A DNA stretch of 64,000 nucleotides from Buchnera aphidicola (Aphis gossypii) (GTDB lineage: Bacteria; Pseudomonadota; Gammaproteobacteria; Enterobacterales; Enterobacteriaceae), in assembly GCF_013394915.1 (NCBI RefSeq), contig NZ_CP056771.1, forward strand, positions 248,001 through 312,000, given 5' to 3'. Of the stretch, positions 1 through 10,862 are shown piece after piece; the stretch's first letter is position 1; every line of letters starts with the position of its first letter. Under the pieces are notes generated by a model. It did no database searches. It saw only the letters and a list, made by a program, of their open reading frames with translations, and had not been told where the DNA came from. Position numbers and translations under genes: made by a program.

Positions 1-183
1 TAATACTTGATTGATGTTAATATCGTTTTCGACAATATTCACTAGATAGTTGGTTATTTTAGCTGGAGCAGAAAGAACTATTGCAACTTGCTCATGATTT
101 TTATTTTTTTCTATAATATCAGATGCATATAAAAATTTTTCTGCATCAGCTAATGAAGTTCCGCCGAATTTTAATAGTTTCAT
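1..183 (-). CDS. thrA: Aspartokinase I / homoserine dehydrogenase I, N-terminal fragment
   Basis: Only the first 61 codons lie in the window; the gene runs off the left edge. The translation starts [17 protein letters not shown] and continues with [13 protein letters not shown], which matches the aspartokinase N-terminus of E. coli ThrA, including the KFGGTS nucleotide/substrate-binding motif. The bifunctional enzyme makes aspartyl phosphate and later reduces aspartate semialdehyde to homoserine, feeding threonine synthesis for the aphid host. The start codon is ATG at 183 with an AAGGA ribosome binding site about 10 bases upstream. Only the kinase end is visible, so assigning ThrA rather than another aspartokinase rests on residue similarity and on hpt as neighbour. 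Confidence 0.9.
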   Translation of the reverse strand, partial: MKLLKFGGTSLADAEKFLYASDIIEKNKNHEQVAIVLSAPAKITNYLVNIVENDININQVL

Positions 184-849
184 ATTTTATGAATCCTTAA
201 ATTTATTTCATAAAAAATTTATATTATTTATAATTAATTTTTTATTAAAATATATTACTCCTAAATTATATATAAGTTCATTTATAGCAAACTAGAATAG
301 TGATTCTATTAAGATAAGATTATAAATAGATATTAATATTCTCCTGTAATACCTTAAAAGGTAAAATTAATAAATGTTCAAAGTAATTTAATTGTTTTAT
401 TAGGTAGTTTTTAATAAGAATTAGATTTGTAATTGAAAATATATTTAAATTTTTTATTGTTAGTATAACTTATATGTTTTTAATTTTATCATAAATTTAG
501 TTTATTTTTTTTAAATAATATTAGATAAATAATTTATCATTATGAATTTTTTTTATTTATGATCTTATTCTGAATAATAATGTTTTTATTAAGGATTTAT
601 ATTGATGTTTTAAAAGTGTTTATTTTAAAATGTAGAATAAAATAAAATAATTATATGTAGTATTATTAGTATTATAATAATTTTTATAACATAATGATTA
701 TTATCATTGCAATAGTTAAAAAATAAATATTTAATTTTCAATTTCATATTGAAATCTTTTATTATAAATACTTTTATTTTAAATACAGATCAATTATTTG
801 ATTTTTAGTATAATAAAATTTAATTTAAATTAAAAACTTAGTTAATATT
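184..849. other. Long AT-rich intergenic region between divergent thrA and hpt
   Basis: These 666 bases hold no open reading frame with recognisable homology. The strand leading into thrA has no Thr/Ile-rich leader peptide and no GC stem followed by a U run, so the E. coli thrL attenuator is absent. A short palindrome (TACCTTAAAAGGTA) lies near 350-363. A TATAAT hexamer at 809-814, about 36 bases before hpt, could be a -10 box, but no good -35 is seen. Otherwise the region looks like decayed spacer. Confidence 0.6.
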
Positions 850-1383
850 ATGAAACATACTATTAAAGTAATTTTTTCTAAAGAAGAATTAGGTGTTCGT
901 GTACGTGAATTAGGAGAAGAAATTACGAAAAAATACAGAAATAGTGAAAATAAAATGATATTAATTGCTTTATTGCGTGGTTCATTTGTGTTTATAGCAG
1001 ATTTGTGTCGCAATATTCAAATTGAGCATGAAGTTGATTTTATGACTACTTCTAGTTATGGACGTGGAATTGTATCTAGTGGAGATGTGAAAATTATAAA
1101 AGATTTAGATGAAGATATTTACAATAAAAATGTATTAATTGTTGAAGATATTATTGACTCTGGAAAAACTTTGAGTAAAGTGTTAGGCATTTTAAAATTA
1201 AGAAATCCAAAATCTTTATCAATTTGCACACTTTTAGATAAACCTGAATGTCGCGAGGTAAACATTCATGTTGATTTTATAGGTTTCTCTATACCTGATG
1301 AATTTATGGTTGGATATGGAATAGATTATGCTCAATGTTATCGTTATTTACCATATATTGGAAAAGTAGTATTTCAGAAATAA
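850..1383 (+). CDS. hpt: Hypoxanthine phosphoribosyltransferase
   Basis: Cytosolic purine salvage enzyme that joins hypoxanthine (and less well guanine) to PRPP to give IMP or GMP. The 177-residue product is the length of E. coli Hpt (about 178) and carries the type I phosphoribosyltransferase PRPP loop [13 protein letters not shown] at residues 95-107. Upstream is the LLRGSFVF segment near residues 41-48, and downstream the LLDKPECR segment of the hood region. The start is ATG at 850. The gene converges on panC with only 9 bases between the stop codons, so no separate terminator fits there. With guaC also in the window, the cell can interconvert and recover purine nucleotides. Confidence 0.95.
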   Translation: MKHTIKVIFSKEELGVRVRELGEEITKKYRNSENKMILIALLRGSFVFIADLCRNIQIEHEVDFMTTSSYGRGIVSSGDVKIIKDLDEDIYNKNVLIVEDIIDSGKTLSKVLGILKLRNPKSLSICTLLDKPECREVNIHVDFIGFSIPDEFMVGYGIDYAQCYRYLPYIGKVVFQK

Positions 1384-1392
1384 AAAAATTTT

Positions 1393-2250
1393 TTAATTCA
1401 GTAATATAAACTTTTCATTATCAATGAGTCGAGTTTTACCTAACCACACAGACGCAAGAATGATGTTATTTTTGCTTTTTTTAGAGAAAACATCTAACGT
1501 TTCAGAATTGTATACATCAAATATATCAACTAGAAATCCTTTTTTCCTCAGAGATATTTTTGAAGAACAAATTATTTCATATATTTTTTTACCATTATTT
1601 TGTATAATAATATTGATTGTTTTTTTTATAATTTTGTATAAAAAAGGTGCTTTCTTGAATTCTAAATCATTTAAATGTTTATTTCTCGAGCTAAAAGCTA
1701 ATCCGTTTTCCAAGCGAACTGTAGGTACGCTAATTATATTTATTGGATAATTTAATTCTTTAACAAGAGTTTTTACGATCAATAATTGTTGATAATCTTT
1801 TTCTCCAAAAAATGAAAAGTGTGGCTGTATTAAGTTAAATAGTTTCCCAATTATTGTTGTTACCCCTGTAAAATGTCCAGGTCGTGATTTTCCTTCAATA
1901 GTTTTAGATAGCTTAGGAACGTCTATATATGTATGCATTTTTATACCATCTGGATAAACTTCAGATATATCAGGTGCGAATAAAATATCTATTTTTTCTT
2001 TCTTCAATATTAGACAATCTTCTAGAAAAGTTTGAGGATATTTTTTTAAATCTAATGCACTATCAAATTGTATAGGATTAACAAAAATACTTACAATAAC
2101 AATATCCGCATATTTTTTAGCTAGTAAAATTAATTTTATATGGCCTTTATGTAAATTGCCCATAGTAGGAACTAATCCTATTTTCTTTTGTTTTTTTTTA
2201 AAAAATTGAATTTTTTTATATAAAGAATCTATTGTTTTTATTATGTGCAT
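1393..2250 (-). CDS. panC: Pantothenate synthetase (pantoate--beta-alanine ligase)
   Basis: ATP-dependent condensation of pantoate with beta-alanine to make pantothenate, the precursor of coenzyme A. At 285 residues it matches the family (E. coli 283). The nucleotidyltransferase signature PTMGNLHKGH is at residues 28-37, followed by conserved segments FVNPIQF, RPGHFTGV, FGEKDYQQL and the KMSKS-like loop FSSRNKHL. The start is ATG at 2250, and panB lies 30 bases upstream on the same strand, so the pair is probably one operon. panD, which makes beta-alanine and adjoins panC in E. coli, is not here; beta-alanine may come from the host, but that is inference. Confidence 0.96.
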   Translation of the reverse strand: MHIIKTIDSLYKKIQFFKKKQKKIGLVPTMGNLHKGHIKLILLAKKYADIVIVSIFVNPIQFDSALDLKKYPQTFLEDCLILKKEKIDILFAPDISEVYPDGIKMHTYIDVPKLSKTIEGKSRPGHFTGVTTIIGKLFNLIQPHFSFFGEKDYQQLLIVKTLVKELNYPINIISVPTVRLENGLAFSSRNKHLNDLEFKKAPFLYKIIKKTINIIIQNNGKKIYEIICSSKISLRKKGFLVDIFDVYNSETLDVFSKKSKNNIILASVWLGKTRLIDNEKFILLN

Positions 2251-2280
2251 AATGCTCTCATTTCTTAATATTTGAACTTT

Positions 2281-3072
2281 TTAAAAACTATGTTTTTTAT
2301 CAGGGAAAATACCTTGTTTAACGGAATGAATATACGCCTTAATTGCATTTTGAATACTGCCGTTATTTAAAAGAAAATTTTTTGTGAATTTTAATTTTTT
2401 TCCTTCAGTAATTCCTAATAAATCCTGCATTACTAGTATTTGTCCGTCGGTGTGATTTCCAGCTCCTATTCCAATTACAGGGATAGATAATCTTTCGGTT
2501 ATTTTTTTTGATAATATTGCAGGCACGCATTCTAATACTAGCATTTTAATTCCTGCTTCTTCCAGTGATAAAGCTTCTTCTATAATTTTGTTTGCACCTT
2601 TTTCAGTTTTTCCTTGAATTTTATACCCACTCAAAAAGTTTATATATTGCGGTGTTAGCCCTATATGTCCGCATACTAATATTGAATGATTCGATAATTC
2701 TTTAACAATATGAACTAAATTTTTTCCGCCTTCTATTTTAACCATATTAGCACCGGATTGAATAATTTTAGAAGTATTTTTTAGTGCTTGGCTAATTTCA
2801 TAATAAGACATAAATGGTAAATCAGATATTAAAAAAACATTTGGCGCACCTTTTCTAACTGCTTTTGTATGGTATTCGATGTTTTTAACTGTAACAGGTA
2901 TTGTTGAATCATGACCTTGAATTGTCATACCAAGAGAATCTCCGACAAGTATAACTGGAATTCCTGCGTTTTCAAATAATCTAGCAAAGCTAAAGTCATA
3001 TGCTGTGATTGCTGCGAATTTATTTTTTTTGTTTTTCCAGTTTTGTAATGTAGAAATATTAATATATGTCAT
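2281..3072 (-). CDS. panB: 3-methyl-2-oxobutanoate hydroxymethyltransferase (ketopantoate hydroxymethyltransferase)
   Basis: First committed step of pantothenate synthesis: transfers a hydroxymethyl group from methylene-tetrahydrofolate to 2-oxoisovalerate, a valine pathway intermediate. The 263 residues match E. coli PanB (264). Conserved blocks include [28 protein letters not shown] (metal and substrate binding), ADLP-like [23 protein letters not shown] and IPVIGIGAG. The start is ATG at 3072. It is the first gene of panB-panC and is separated from dksA upstream by a 99-base spacer that contains a probable terminator. Its substrate links it to the branched-chain pathway, of which ilvIH is also in this window. 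Confidence 0.96.
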   Translation of the reverse strand: MTYINISTLQNWKNKKNKFAAITAYDFSFARLFENAGIPVILVGDSLGMTIQGHDSTIPVTVKNIEYHTKAVRKGAPNVFLISDLPFMSYYEISQALKNTSKIIQSGANMVKIEGGKNLVHIVKELSNHSILVCGHIGLTPQYINFLSGYKIQGKTEKGANKIIEEALSLEEAGIKMLVLECVPAILSKKITERLSIPVIGIGAGNHTDGQILVMQDLLGITEGKKLKFTKNFLLNNGSIQNAIKAYIHSVKQGIFPDKKHSF

Positions 3073-3104
3073 ATTAGACCTAAGTTTTAAAAGTAAATGT
3101 AAAT

Positions 3105-3159
3105 ATAAATAAATTGAAAAGGATACTCGAGATAATTTGATATATCAATCGAATATCCT
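3105..3159 (-). terminator. Probable rho-independent terminator after dksA
   Basis: On the minus strand an 11-bp stem forms between AGGATATTCGA (3159-3149) and TCGAGTATCCT (3130-3120), with one G-U pair. An 18-base loop is itself partly palindromic (TTGATATATCAA). The stem is followed by TTTTCAATTTATTTATATTT. It lies just past the dksA stop codon and before panB, so it probably separates the two transcripts. Confidence 0.5.
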
Positions 3160-3171
3160 ATTCTATATATA

Positions 3172-3627
3172 CTAACCAGCCATTTGTTTTTCTCTGATTT
3201 CTGCCAATGTTTTACAATCAATACATAAACTTGCAGTTGGTCTGGCTTCTAATCGACGTATTCCAATCTCAATTCCGCAAGAATTGCAATAACCAAAATC
3301 ATTATTTTTTATTTTTTTTAAAGTAATTTCAATTTTTTTAATCAATTTTCGACTTCTATCTCGGTTTCGTAATTCTAAGCTAAATTCTTCTTCTTGCGCT
3401 GCTCTATCAATAGGATCTGGAAAATTAGTCGATTTATCTTGTATATAAAGTAAAGTATGATTAACTTCAAATTTTAATTGATGTTTCCATGTTTCAAGAA
3501 TTTTTTTAAAGTGTAACATTTGACTTTTATTCATATATTGTTCATCTGTTTTTTTTTGATAAGGTTTTAGCCCAGCGATAGAAAGAACATTCAAAGAAGA
3601 TTTTTTTTTTTGTTTTTCTTTTTCCAT
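3172..3627 (-). CDS. dksA: RNA polymerase-binding transcription factor DksA
   Basis: DksA binds the secondary channel of RNA polymerase and, with ppGpp, lowers rRNA promoter activity and raises some amino acid promoters. The 151-residue form starting at ATG 3627 aligns end to end with E. coli DksA (151). It keeps the coiled-coil tip [12 protein letters not shown] with both aspartates (71 and 74), and the four zinc cysteines in CNSCG and CIDC (about 114, 117, 135, 138). A longer form from a TTG at 3639 is possible, but ATG 3627 fits family length and has GGAA about 8 bases upstream. The gene contains an in-frame A11 run near its N-terminus (3601-3611) that has not shifted. It is one of few regulators kept. 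Confidence 0.95.
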   Translation of the reverse strand: MEKEKQKKKSSLNVLSIAGLKPYQKKTDEQYMNKSQMLHFKKILETWKHQLKFEVNHTLLYIQDKSTNFPDPIDRAAQEEEFSLELRNRDRSRKLIKKIEITLKKIKNNDFGYCNSCGIEIGIRRLEARPTASLCIDCKTLAEIREKQMAG

Positions 3628-3894
3628 AATTTTTTCCAATTAAAAATTTTAGTTTAAAATGCAAAAGATATTATTCTTTTTTTCAGTAAGTATATATTAT
3701 AAATAATTTATAAATATTTTATATGTAATATGTTTTATTTTTTTGTAAATGTTTTTTTAATAAGTAGAATATTTTTTAGAAATTATTTAATCTTGATTTT
3801 AACACAAACTTTAATTAAACATCTTTTTATAAAATTATAGATTTATAGATTAAAATTTACTTGAACTACTGATATATGAAAAGGATGATTTCAA

Positions 3895-4701
3895 ATGATA
3901 GAGAAAGAAATAAAAAAATTTGCTTTAGGAGTAGAATATGATGGAGAATATTACCATGGTTGGCAACGTCAAAAAAATTGTGATTCTGTCCAAGAAGAGA
4001 TAGAGCGGTGTTTATCTAAAATTGCGAATCATAAAGTACATGTTGTTTGTGCTGGAAGAACTGACGCTGGTGTGCACAGCATAGGACAAGTTATTCATTT
4101 TGAAACTGTTTCTATTAGAAGCAAACATGCTTGGACAGTAGGGGTGAATACTTATTTGTCTAAAAATATTTCAATAAAATGGGCTTTAGAAGTTCCTAGT
4201 CATTTTCATGCTCGCCATAGCGCTATTAAACGAAGTTATCGATATTTAATTTATAATTCTATTTGCCGTTCTAGTATTTTATATAAAAAATCGAGTCATG
4301 TTTATAAAAAGTTAAACATTTTGAAAATGCACTCTGAAGCACAGTGTTTATTAGGTAATCATAATTTTTCTTCTTTTCGAGCATTAGGTTGTCAATCTGA
4401 TTCAGCTCAAAGAGAAATTAAAAAAATTAATGTTTATTCTGTTAATGATTTTGTTGTTATTGATATCACAGCAAATTCTTTTTTATATCATATGGTTCGC
4501 AATATTGTTGGTTCTTTAATACAAATTAACTTCATAAAAAAAGAAAATATGATGAAAAACTTATTAAAAAAAAAAAATCGAAGTTATGCGGGACCTACTG
4601 CTCCAGCTAAAGGTTTATATTTATTATCCGTTCAGTATCCAGACTATTTTAATTTACCAAAATTTAAAGATTTTTTATTAAAATATAATAATGATTTCTA
4701 A
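3895..4701 (+). CDS. truA: tRNA pseudouridine synthase A (positions 38-40)
   Basis: Isomerises uridines 38, 39 and 40 in the anticodon stem-loop of many tRNAs. The 268-residue protein is close to E. coli TruA (270). The catalytic aspartate sits in AGRTDAGVH at residue 57. Other family blocks are [15 protein letters not shown] at the N-terminus, [18 protein letters not shown] and [13 protein letters not shown]. The start is ATG at 3895 with AAGGA upstream. It is divergent from dksA across 255 bases of AT-rich DNA, and is followed by the mrcB relic. Confidence 0.96.
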   Translation: MIEKEIKKFALGVEYDGEYYHGWQRQKNCDSVQEEIERCLSKIANHKVHVVCAGRTDAGVHSIGQVIHFETVSIRSKHAWTVGVNTYLSKNISIKWALEVPSHFHARHSAIKRSYRYLIYNSICRSSILYKKSSHVYKKLNILKMHSEAQCLLGNHNFSSFRALGCQSDSAQREIKKINVYSVNDFVVIDITANSFLYHMVRNIVGSLIQINFIKKENMMKNLLKKKNRSYAGPTAPAKGLYLLSVQYPDYFNLPKFKDFLLKYNNDF

Positions 4702-4789
4702 AGTAAAATATACTTGTAAAATTTGTATTAATTTTAAAAAATATATTTTTTAATATAAAATATTTAAATCAATAAAATTTTTAATATGC

Positions 4790-6706
4790 ATGAATAAAAA
4801 AATAAAATCATCAAAAAATTTTCATTCTAACGTTGATTTTAATCATTTTTTGTGGTTTTTTTATACATTAAAATCAATTATTTGATAAATGTTAAAGTAT
4901 AGAATTTTCCTGCTTTAATATATAGTTGAATAATAAATTTAGAACCAGGCAGTTTATTTTTTCAAAAAACTAAAATTTTTCTACAAAGTACAATATATAA
5001 AAAAGTTAATAGAATTATGTTACTTTTTGAATACAGTGTAAAAGATAAAAATATAGAATTTATATATCGTTTTTTAATTTGATAGATATTAATAAAAACG
5101 AACTTTATATAAGATTAGTTTTTAATAAAAATTCTTTATTAAAAACTCAAAATATTGAAAATAATGGTGATTTTAATTTTTTTCGATTAGAGCTAAAATT
5201 AATTAGCATACTAAACTCCTCTAAAAGGAATAACGTATTGTTCTTCGATTAAATATTATTCTATGGTGTTAATTGAAACGTTATTAGCAATTGAAGATAG
5301 AAATTTTTATAACAATGACGGTATTAATACATCATCTATTATGAGTTCTATATTAGTTAGTATTGTAGCAAAAAAATATAAAAAGGTGGTACTGTAAACC
5401 AACCGTTAGTTAAAATCTTTTTTTGACAAATGCTTGTTCGGTATGGAGAAAAATAAACGAAATGTATATGGTGTTAATTTTAGATTCGTTTTATAAGAAA
5501 GATTGTATTTTAGAGTCATATTTAAATGCAGTCTATTTATGGCAAGATGGTGATGAACAGATTCAAGGTTTTTCACTTGCTAGTCTTTATTGTTGTGGCC
5601 TACCAATTGATAAATTAAATTTGGATCAATATGTTTTAATAGTTGATATGGTTAAAAGTGCTTCTTTATATATTTCTTGGCGCAATCTAAAACTAGATTT
5701 GAATAGAAGAAATTTAGTTTTATTAAATTTTTATCATCAAGACGTAATTGAAAAAAAAACTTATTTACAATTGTTTAAAAGACCTTTAAAATTTTTTATT
5801 TTAGAAAATTCAAACTTTTTACAACTTTTTCAAATAGAAGTAAAAGAAAAATTAAAAAATCAAGATAAAACCTTATCAGATTTAAGAATATTCACTACTT
5901 TAGAGAATTTATTTCACAATTTCTTTGGAAAAACTACAAAGGTAAGCATACCTGAATTAAAAAAGAAAAAAAAATTAAAAGATTTCGAGATTAAAACAAT
6001 TATAGTAGATAAATCTATCGTTGATATCAATGCTCTAGTTAGTAGTTTTTATTTAATGCTATACGCTTATAAATGTGTTTTAAAAGTTCGTCGTTTTATT
6101 GATTTTTTATATAAACCATTGATTTACTTAAAATTTTTATTTAATCATAAAAAATATCATTTGAATATCTGGGTATCTAATTATCCTGTTTCAATTAATC
6201 TAGAAGATGATACATATTGTACACCTAAAAATAATAATTATCAGTTTAATAAACGAGTTTTTCTTTTAGATTCATTAACTCATTATATCAATATACCCAT
6301 AGTTAATTTCATTTTATACAAAGGTTTAGATTCGTTGATAGAAAATTGGATTCATTTAGATTTTTCTAAGAAATATTTAAATCGTCTTTCTTCTATCTCA
6401 CTAGGATCTATTAATTTAACACCTATTAAAAGCGCTCAAGATTTTCAAATTTCTTCAAACCAAGAATATAAGTCATTCTCATCTTTAGTAAGATTTATCA
6501 TTTTTGATGATAAAAAGATACTATATCAAAGTTTAGTGCAATCTAAAAAAACAGTCTCTTCTAAAGCGTTATATTTAACAGTATATGCTATGCAAAAATT
6601 TATCACTTTTCGAACAGATAAATTTTTAGATGATTTATTTGAAAATTTATCTTTAACTAGAAAAACTGGTATTACAAATAATTTAGTAAATAGTTGGTTT
6701 GTATGA
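4790..6706 (+). pseudogene. mrcB: Decayed penicillin-binding protein 1b gene
   Basis: Remains of the bifunctional PBP1b (lipid II glycosyltransferase plus transpeptidase). From the probable ATG at 4790 the E. coli PBP1b sequence can be followed through several frames. At 4870-4960 it reads KINYLINVKV-stop-NFPALIYS-stop-IINLEPG, against [26 protein letters not shown]. TAG 4900-4902 therefore replaces Trp and TGA 4927-4929 replaces Arg. Frame changes follow near 5070, 5250, 5380 and 5420. The glycosyltransferase Glu survives in IEDRNFYNNDG (codon 5293-5295). A 427-codon open stretch (5423-6706) holds the transpeptidase domain, but SLAK reads FLYK (Ser codon now TTT, 6104-6106), SxN reads YIN, and KTGT reads KTGI; it stops at WFV. 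Vague similarity may continue to about 6840. Clearly not a working PBP. Confidence 0.9.
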
Positions 6707-7001
6707 ATAATAATAAAAAATTATTCCACAAAAAACGATAAACATACAGAATCGAGACCAATATGGTTTTAAATACTCAGAATTTACATAATAAAAACAT
6801 ACTTAATAATACTAGGAAAATAGTAAGTATAAAAAAATTTTTTGTTTTAAATAAAATTATTTTTTATATACATTTACTTGTAATTTTTTTCAATTAATAA
6901 ATATAGAATTTAATGAATGTTTTAAAATACATAAATTTATTTATTATAAATTATATAAAAATTGCTAAATTAAAATAAAAATATAATTTGAGAAATATAA
7001 T

Positions 7002-9620
7002 ATGTTAATTAAATTTTTAAAGAAAATTTTTGGAAATTATAATGATCGTATTTTAAAAAAATACAATAAAATTGTTTCTGAAATTAATTATTTAGAAAAA
7101 ACTTTCGAAAAATTTTCTGATATTCAGCTTAAAGAGAATACAAAATTATTTCAATTGCGATTAAAAAAAGGAGAATCTTTAAATAATTTATTAGTAGAAT
7201 CTTTTGCTACTGTTCGAGAAGCAAGTAAACGTGTTTTCAACATGCGCCATTTTGACGTTCAAATTCTTGGCGGAATAGTTTTAAATAAACAATGTGTTGC
7301 AGAAATGCGAACAGGAGAAGGAAAGACTTTAACATCAACGCTTCCAGCTTATTTAAATGCTTTGTCTAAGAAAGGTGTACATATAGTTACGATGAATGAT
7401 TATTTGGCGGAACGAGATGCTAAAAAAAACTCTTTATTATTTGAATTTCTTGGATTAACAGTAGGTTTAAATTTATCTGATATGTCTTTTTCTCAAAAAA
7501 AATACGCCTATTCTTGCGATATTACTTATGGTACAAATAATGAATATGGATTTGATTATTTGCGAGATAACATGGTTTTCTCTAATGAAGAGAGAGTTCA
7601 ACGTAAATTGAATTATGCATTAATAGATGAAGTAGATTCTATTTTAATAGATGAAGCTAGAACACCTTTAATTATCTCAGGACCTTCAGAAGATAGTTCA
7701 TTTTTATATCAAGAAATTAATAAAATAGTGCCATTATTAATTGCTCAAAAAAAAGAAGATTCTGATGATTTTCAAGGACAAGGTCACTTTTCAGTAGATG
7801 AAAAAGAAAAACAAATTTACTTAACTGAGAGGGGGTTAATTAAAATTGAAAAATTATTAATCAACAAAAAATTAATGAAGAGCAGTGAATCATTATATTC
7901 CTCTAATAACATCATACTAATGCATCATGTTATATCAGCTTTACGTGCTCATACATTATTTATTAGAGATGTAGATTATCTTGTAAAAAATCAAAGTGTC
8001 ATAATCGTAGATGAACATACAGGAAGAACTATGCCAGGAAGGAGATGGTCAGATGGATTGCATCAAGCAATAGAAGCTAAAGAACAAGTTAATATAAAAA
8101 ACGAAAATCAAACTTTAGCATCTATTACATTTCAAAATTATTTTCGTTTATACAAAAAAATAGCAGGTATGACAGGTACTGCAGAAACCGAAGCATTTGA
8201 ATTCAGCTCTATTTATAATTTAGATACAATTGTTATACCTACGAATAAACCAATGATTAGGAAGGATATGCCTGATTCAGTTTATATGACTGAGAAAGAA
8301 AAAATACATGCTATTTTAAAAGATATTCAGATATGTGTTCAAAATAATCAGCCTGTTTTAGTCGGAACAGTATCTATTGAGAAATCTGAAATTATCTCGA
8401 AAAAGCTAAAGGATTTAAAAATTAAACATAATGTATTAAATGCAAAATTTCATGCAAAAGAAGCTGAAATTATAGCTCAGGCTGGAAAAGCTAAATCGGT
8501 TACGATTGCTACTAATATGGCTGGAAGAGGTACTGATATAGTTTTAGGTGGTAGTATAGATTTTCAATTGAACAAAAAAATGTCTTTGCAAGAAGTTAAA
8601 AAAGCACAAATAAGATGGAAAAAAGAACATGACTTAGTTGTATCGTCTGGTGGTTTACATATTATTGGTACTGAGCGCCATGAATCACGTCGCATTGATA
8701 ATCAATTAAGAGGGCGATCCGGTCGACAAGGAGATAGTGGTTCTTCTCGTTTTTATTTATCTATGGAAGATTCGTTAATGAGAATTTTTATATCCGAAAA
8801 AATTATTAATATGATGCGGAAATTAGGACTTTCTAAAAATGAGGCTATCGAACATCCTTGGGTTACTAAAGCAATTGAAAATGCTCAAAAAAAAGTAGAA
8901 AACAGAAATTTTGATATCAGAAAACAATTATTAGAATATGATGATGTTTATAATGAACAACGTCGTATAATTTATGCTCAACGTAATAAGTTAATTAATT
9001 CAGAAAATATAAAAAGGATTATTAATGATATTTTAATAGATGTATTAAGTTCTATTATAAAAAAACACATTAATAAAAAAGTTGGGAAAAATAATTGGAA
9101 AGTTTTGGATTTAGAAAATAAATTAAACATTGAATTCAATATATATATATCTATTTCAGATTGGATAAACAAAGACTCTAATTTAACTGTCGATAGCATT
9201 ATAGAGAAAGTTGTCAACATTGCGAAAAAAAATTATGAAGATAAAGAAATTTTAATAGGCGGTTCTAATGTTAGAATTATAGAAAAAGCTATTATGTTGG
9301 AAACGTTAGATGATCTTTGGAAAGATCATTTATCAGCCATGAATTATTTAAGACAAGGAATTCATCTTCGTGGTTATGCGCAAAAAGATCCTAAACAAGA
9401 ATATAAAAGAGAATCTTTTAATATGTTTTCTAGCATGTTAGAATTTCTTAAATATGAAGTTATATCTTTTCTTAGTAAATTAAATGTATCCGATGCAAAA
9501 AAATATTTTAATTTTAAAAAAAATTCAGATAAATCATTAGATGATGTTAAAATTGGAAGGAATACATTATGTTTTTGTGGTTCTAATAAAAAGTATAAAT
9601 ATTGTCATGGTATTATATAA
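7002..9620 (+). CDS. secA: Protein translocase subunit SecA (preprotein translocase ATPase)
   Basis: The motor that pushes unfolded secretory and outer-membrane proteins through SecYEG. It has 872 residues (E. coli 901); the difference is mainly in the C-terminal linker. Visible motifs: MRTGEGKT (Walker A, about 102-109), [18 protein letters not shown] (Walker B, about 209-226), [42 protein letters not shown] (motif VI), and the zinc-binding tail with C857, C859, C868 and H869. That tail binds SecB and phospholipid in E. coli. The start is ATG at 7002 after GAGAA. secM, which regulates secA in E. coli by translational arrest, is absent; the 295 bases upstream contain no replacement ORF. Confidence 0.97.
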   Translation: MLIKFLKKIFGNYNDRILKKYNKIVSEINYLEKTFEKFSDIQLKENTKLFQLRLKKGESLNNLLVESFATVREASKRVFNMRHFDVQILGGIVLNKQCVAEMRTGEGKTLTSTLPAYLNALSKKGVHIVTMNDYLAERDAKKNSLLFEFLGLTVGLNLSDMSFSQKKYAYSCDITYGTNNEYGFDYLRDNMVFSNEERVQRKLNYALIDEVDSILIDEARTPLIISGPSEDSSFLYQEINKIVPLLIAQKKEDSDDFQGQGHFSVDEKEKQIYLTERGLIKIEKLLINKKLMKSSESLYSSNNIILMHHVISALRAHTLFIRDVDYLVKNQSVIIVDEHTGRTMPGRRWSDGLHQAIEAKEQVNIKNENQTLASITFQNYFRLYKKIAGMTGTAETEAFEFSSIYNLDTIVIPTNKPMIRKDMPDSVYMTEKEKIHAILKDIQICVQNNQPVLVGTVSIEKSEIISKKLKDLKIKHNVLNAKFHAKEAEIIAQAGKAKSVTIATNMAGRGTDIVLGGSIDFQLNKKMSLQEVKKAQIRWKKEHDLVVSSGGLHIIGTERHESRRIDNQLRGRSGRQGDSGSSRFYLSMEDSLMRIFISEKIINMMRKLGLSKNEAIEHPWVTKAIENAQKKVENRNFDIRKQLLEYDDVYNEQRRIIYAQRNKLINSENIKRIINDILIDVLSSIIKKHINKKVGKNNWKVLDLENKLNIEFNIYISISDWINKDSNLTVDSIIEKVVNIAKKNYEDKEILIGGSNVRIIEKAIMLETLDDLWKDHLSAMNYLRQGIHLRGYAQKDPKQEYKRESFNMFSSMLEFLKYEVISFLSKLNVSDAKKYFNFKKNSDKSLDDVKIGRNTLCFCGSNKKYKYCHGII

Positions 9621-9662
9621 TTGTATAATATAGATATATTATTTTAATTTATATTATATTTT

Positions 9663-10049
9663 ATGAATTATAAAAAAGTAGCAATTGGAATTATTTTAAA
9701 AAAAAAAATTTATATTACTAAAGCAAATAAAATGAAATATAAGAAAAATATTTGGGAATTTCCCGGTGGAAAAATAAAAAAAAATGAAAATATTATATGC
9801 GGGTTAAAACGTGAATTATTAGAAGAAGTAGGAATAAAAATATTAAAATTTCAACTTTTTCAAGTCAAAAAACTTTTTTTTAAGAAAATTAAATTATATT
9901 TTTTTATAATTAAAAAATGGCAAGGTAGACCATTTAGCCAAGAAGGTTATAATTATATCTGGATTGATTTGAAAAGATTAAAATTTAAAAAGTTTCCAAC
10001 TGCTAATTTTATTGTAATAAAAAAATTAAAAACACTGAGTAAATATTGA
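9663..10049 (+). CDS. mutT: Nudix hydrolase MutT (8-oxo-dGTP diphosphatase)
   Basis: Removes oxidised 8-oxo-dGTP from the nucleotide pool and so prevents A:T to C:G transversions. The protein has 128 residues (E. coli 129). The complete Nudix box spans residues 36-58, with G36, E42, R50, E51, E54, E55 and G57 all present. WEFPGGKI precedes it, as in E. coli MutT. The start is ATG at 9663, 42 bases after secA, the same order as E. coli secA-mutT. It converges on coaE with six bases between stop codons. The gene is very rich in lysine and isoleucine codons, as expected from the base composition. Confidence 0.93.
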   Translation: MNYKKVAIGIILKKKIYITKANKMKYKKNIWEFPGGKIKKNENIICGLKRELLEEVGIKILKFQLFQVKKLFFKKIKLYFFIIKKWQGRPFSQEGYNYIWIDLKRLKFKKFPTANFIVIKKLKTLSKY

Positions 10050-10055
10050 TATTAA

Positions 10056-10718
10056 CTAGTATAATTTAGTTAAATAATTTTTCTTAAAAATTGGTGTTTT
10101 ATAATTTTTTAGTTTATATTTATTAAATAAATATGTATAAAAATAGTTTAAATAATAAACATATTGATCCAACGTTTTTATGTTTTTATTCCCATTTAAA
10201 ATAATATCATCTGAAATTAAAATTCTTTTATTTCTATTAGTTTGTTGGTAAATTATTTTTTTTGCTTGATATAAGCTAATTTTATCTCTTATCATTATGC
10301 GTTTTATTTGAGTTTTTACAGGTGCATCAACTAAAAGAACTCGATCTGCTATTTTATCTAGTTTCTTTTCAATCAGCAATGGAACGACCCATAAACACCA
10401 AATGGAATTTACAGATTTTATTTGTTTTTTGCTTTCTTTATAAATTTCAGGAATTAATATATTTTCTAACCATAATTTAGTTTGTTTATCGTGAAAAACA
10501 TATTTTCTAAGTAGTTTTCGATTTATTGACTGATTTGAATTTAATATGCTATTTCCAAATTTTTTTTTAATAGAATTAAATATTTTTATATTTTTTTCTA
10601 TTATTTTTTTTCCAATAATATCAGTATCAATGATATTTATACCTATTTTTTTGAAGCTATTAGAAATAGTAGTTTTTCCGCTACCAATGCCTCCAGTAAG
10701 TGCTACAATATAAGTCAT
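10056..10718 (-). CDS. coaE: Dephospho-CoA kinase
   Basis: Last step of coenzyme A synthesis: phosphorylates the 3'-hydroxyl of dephospho-CoA. The P-loop GGIGSGKT is at residues 9-16, followed by DTDIIGK (about 33-39, matching the DADIIAR-type block) and WCLWVVPLLIEK, where the family has the VPLL motif. The 220 residues are slightly longer than E. coli (206) because of a lysine/tyrosine-rich C-terminal extension of unknown value. The start is ATG at 10718. Pantothenate is made by panBC in this window, and this enzyme completes CoA. Confidence 0.93.
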   Translation of the reverse strand: MTYIVALTGGIGSGKTTISNSFKKIGINIIDTDIIGKKIIEKNIKIFNSIKKKFGNSILNSNQSINRKLLRKYVFHDKQTKLWLENILIPEIYKESKKQIKSVNSIWCLWVVPLLIEKKLDKIADRVLLVDAPVKTQIKRIMIRDKISLYQAKKIIYQQTNRNKRILISDDIILNGNKNIKTLDQYVYYLNYFYTYLFNKYKLKNYKTPIFKKNYLTKLY

Positions 10719-10862
10719 AATTATTTTTTATTTAAATTATTTTTAGTATATAAAATATTTATTATTTTAATTAAAATATACAATATTTCAATAATAACAT
10801 CTAATATTTAACAATATTATGTTATATGTTCTATACATAATGATTTTTAGGAAATCAATTAA

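Noticed and set aside
3628-3639. TTG start giving a 155-residue DksA
   Set aside because: ATG at 3627 matches the E. coli length and N-terminus and has a suitable ribosome binding site.
10052-10080. Weak A/T hairpin between mutT and coaE as a terminator
   Set aside because: Only seven A/T pairs, overlapping the coaE stop codon; too weak to claim in this composition.
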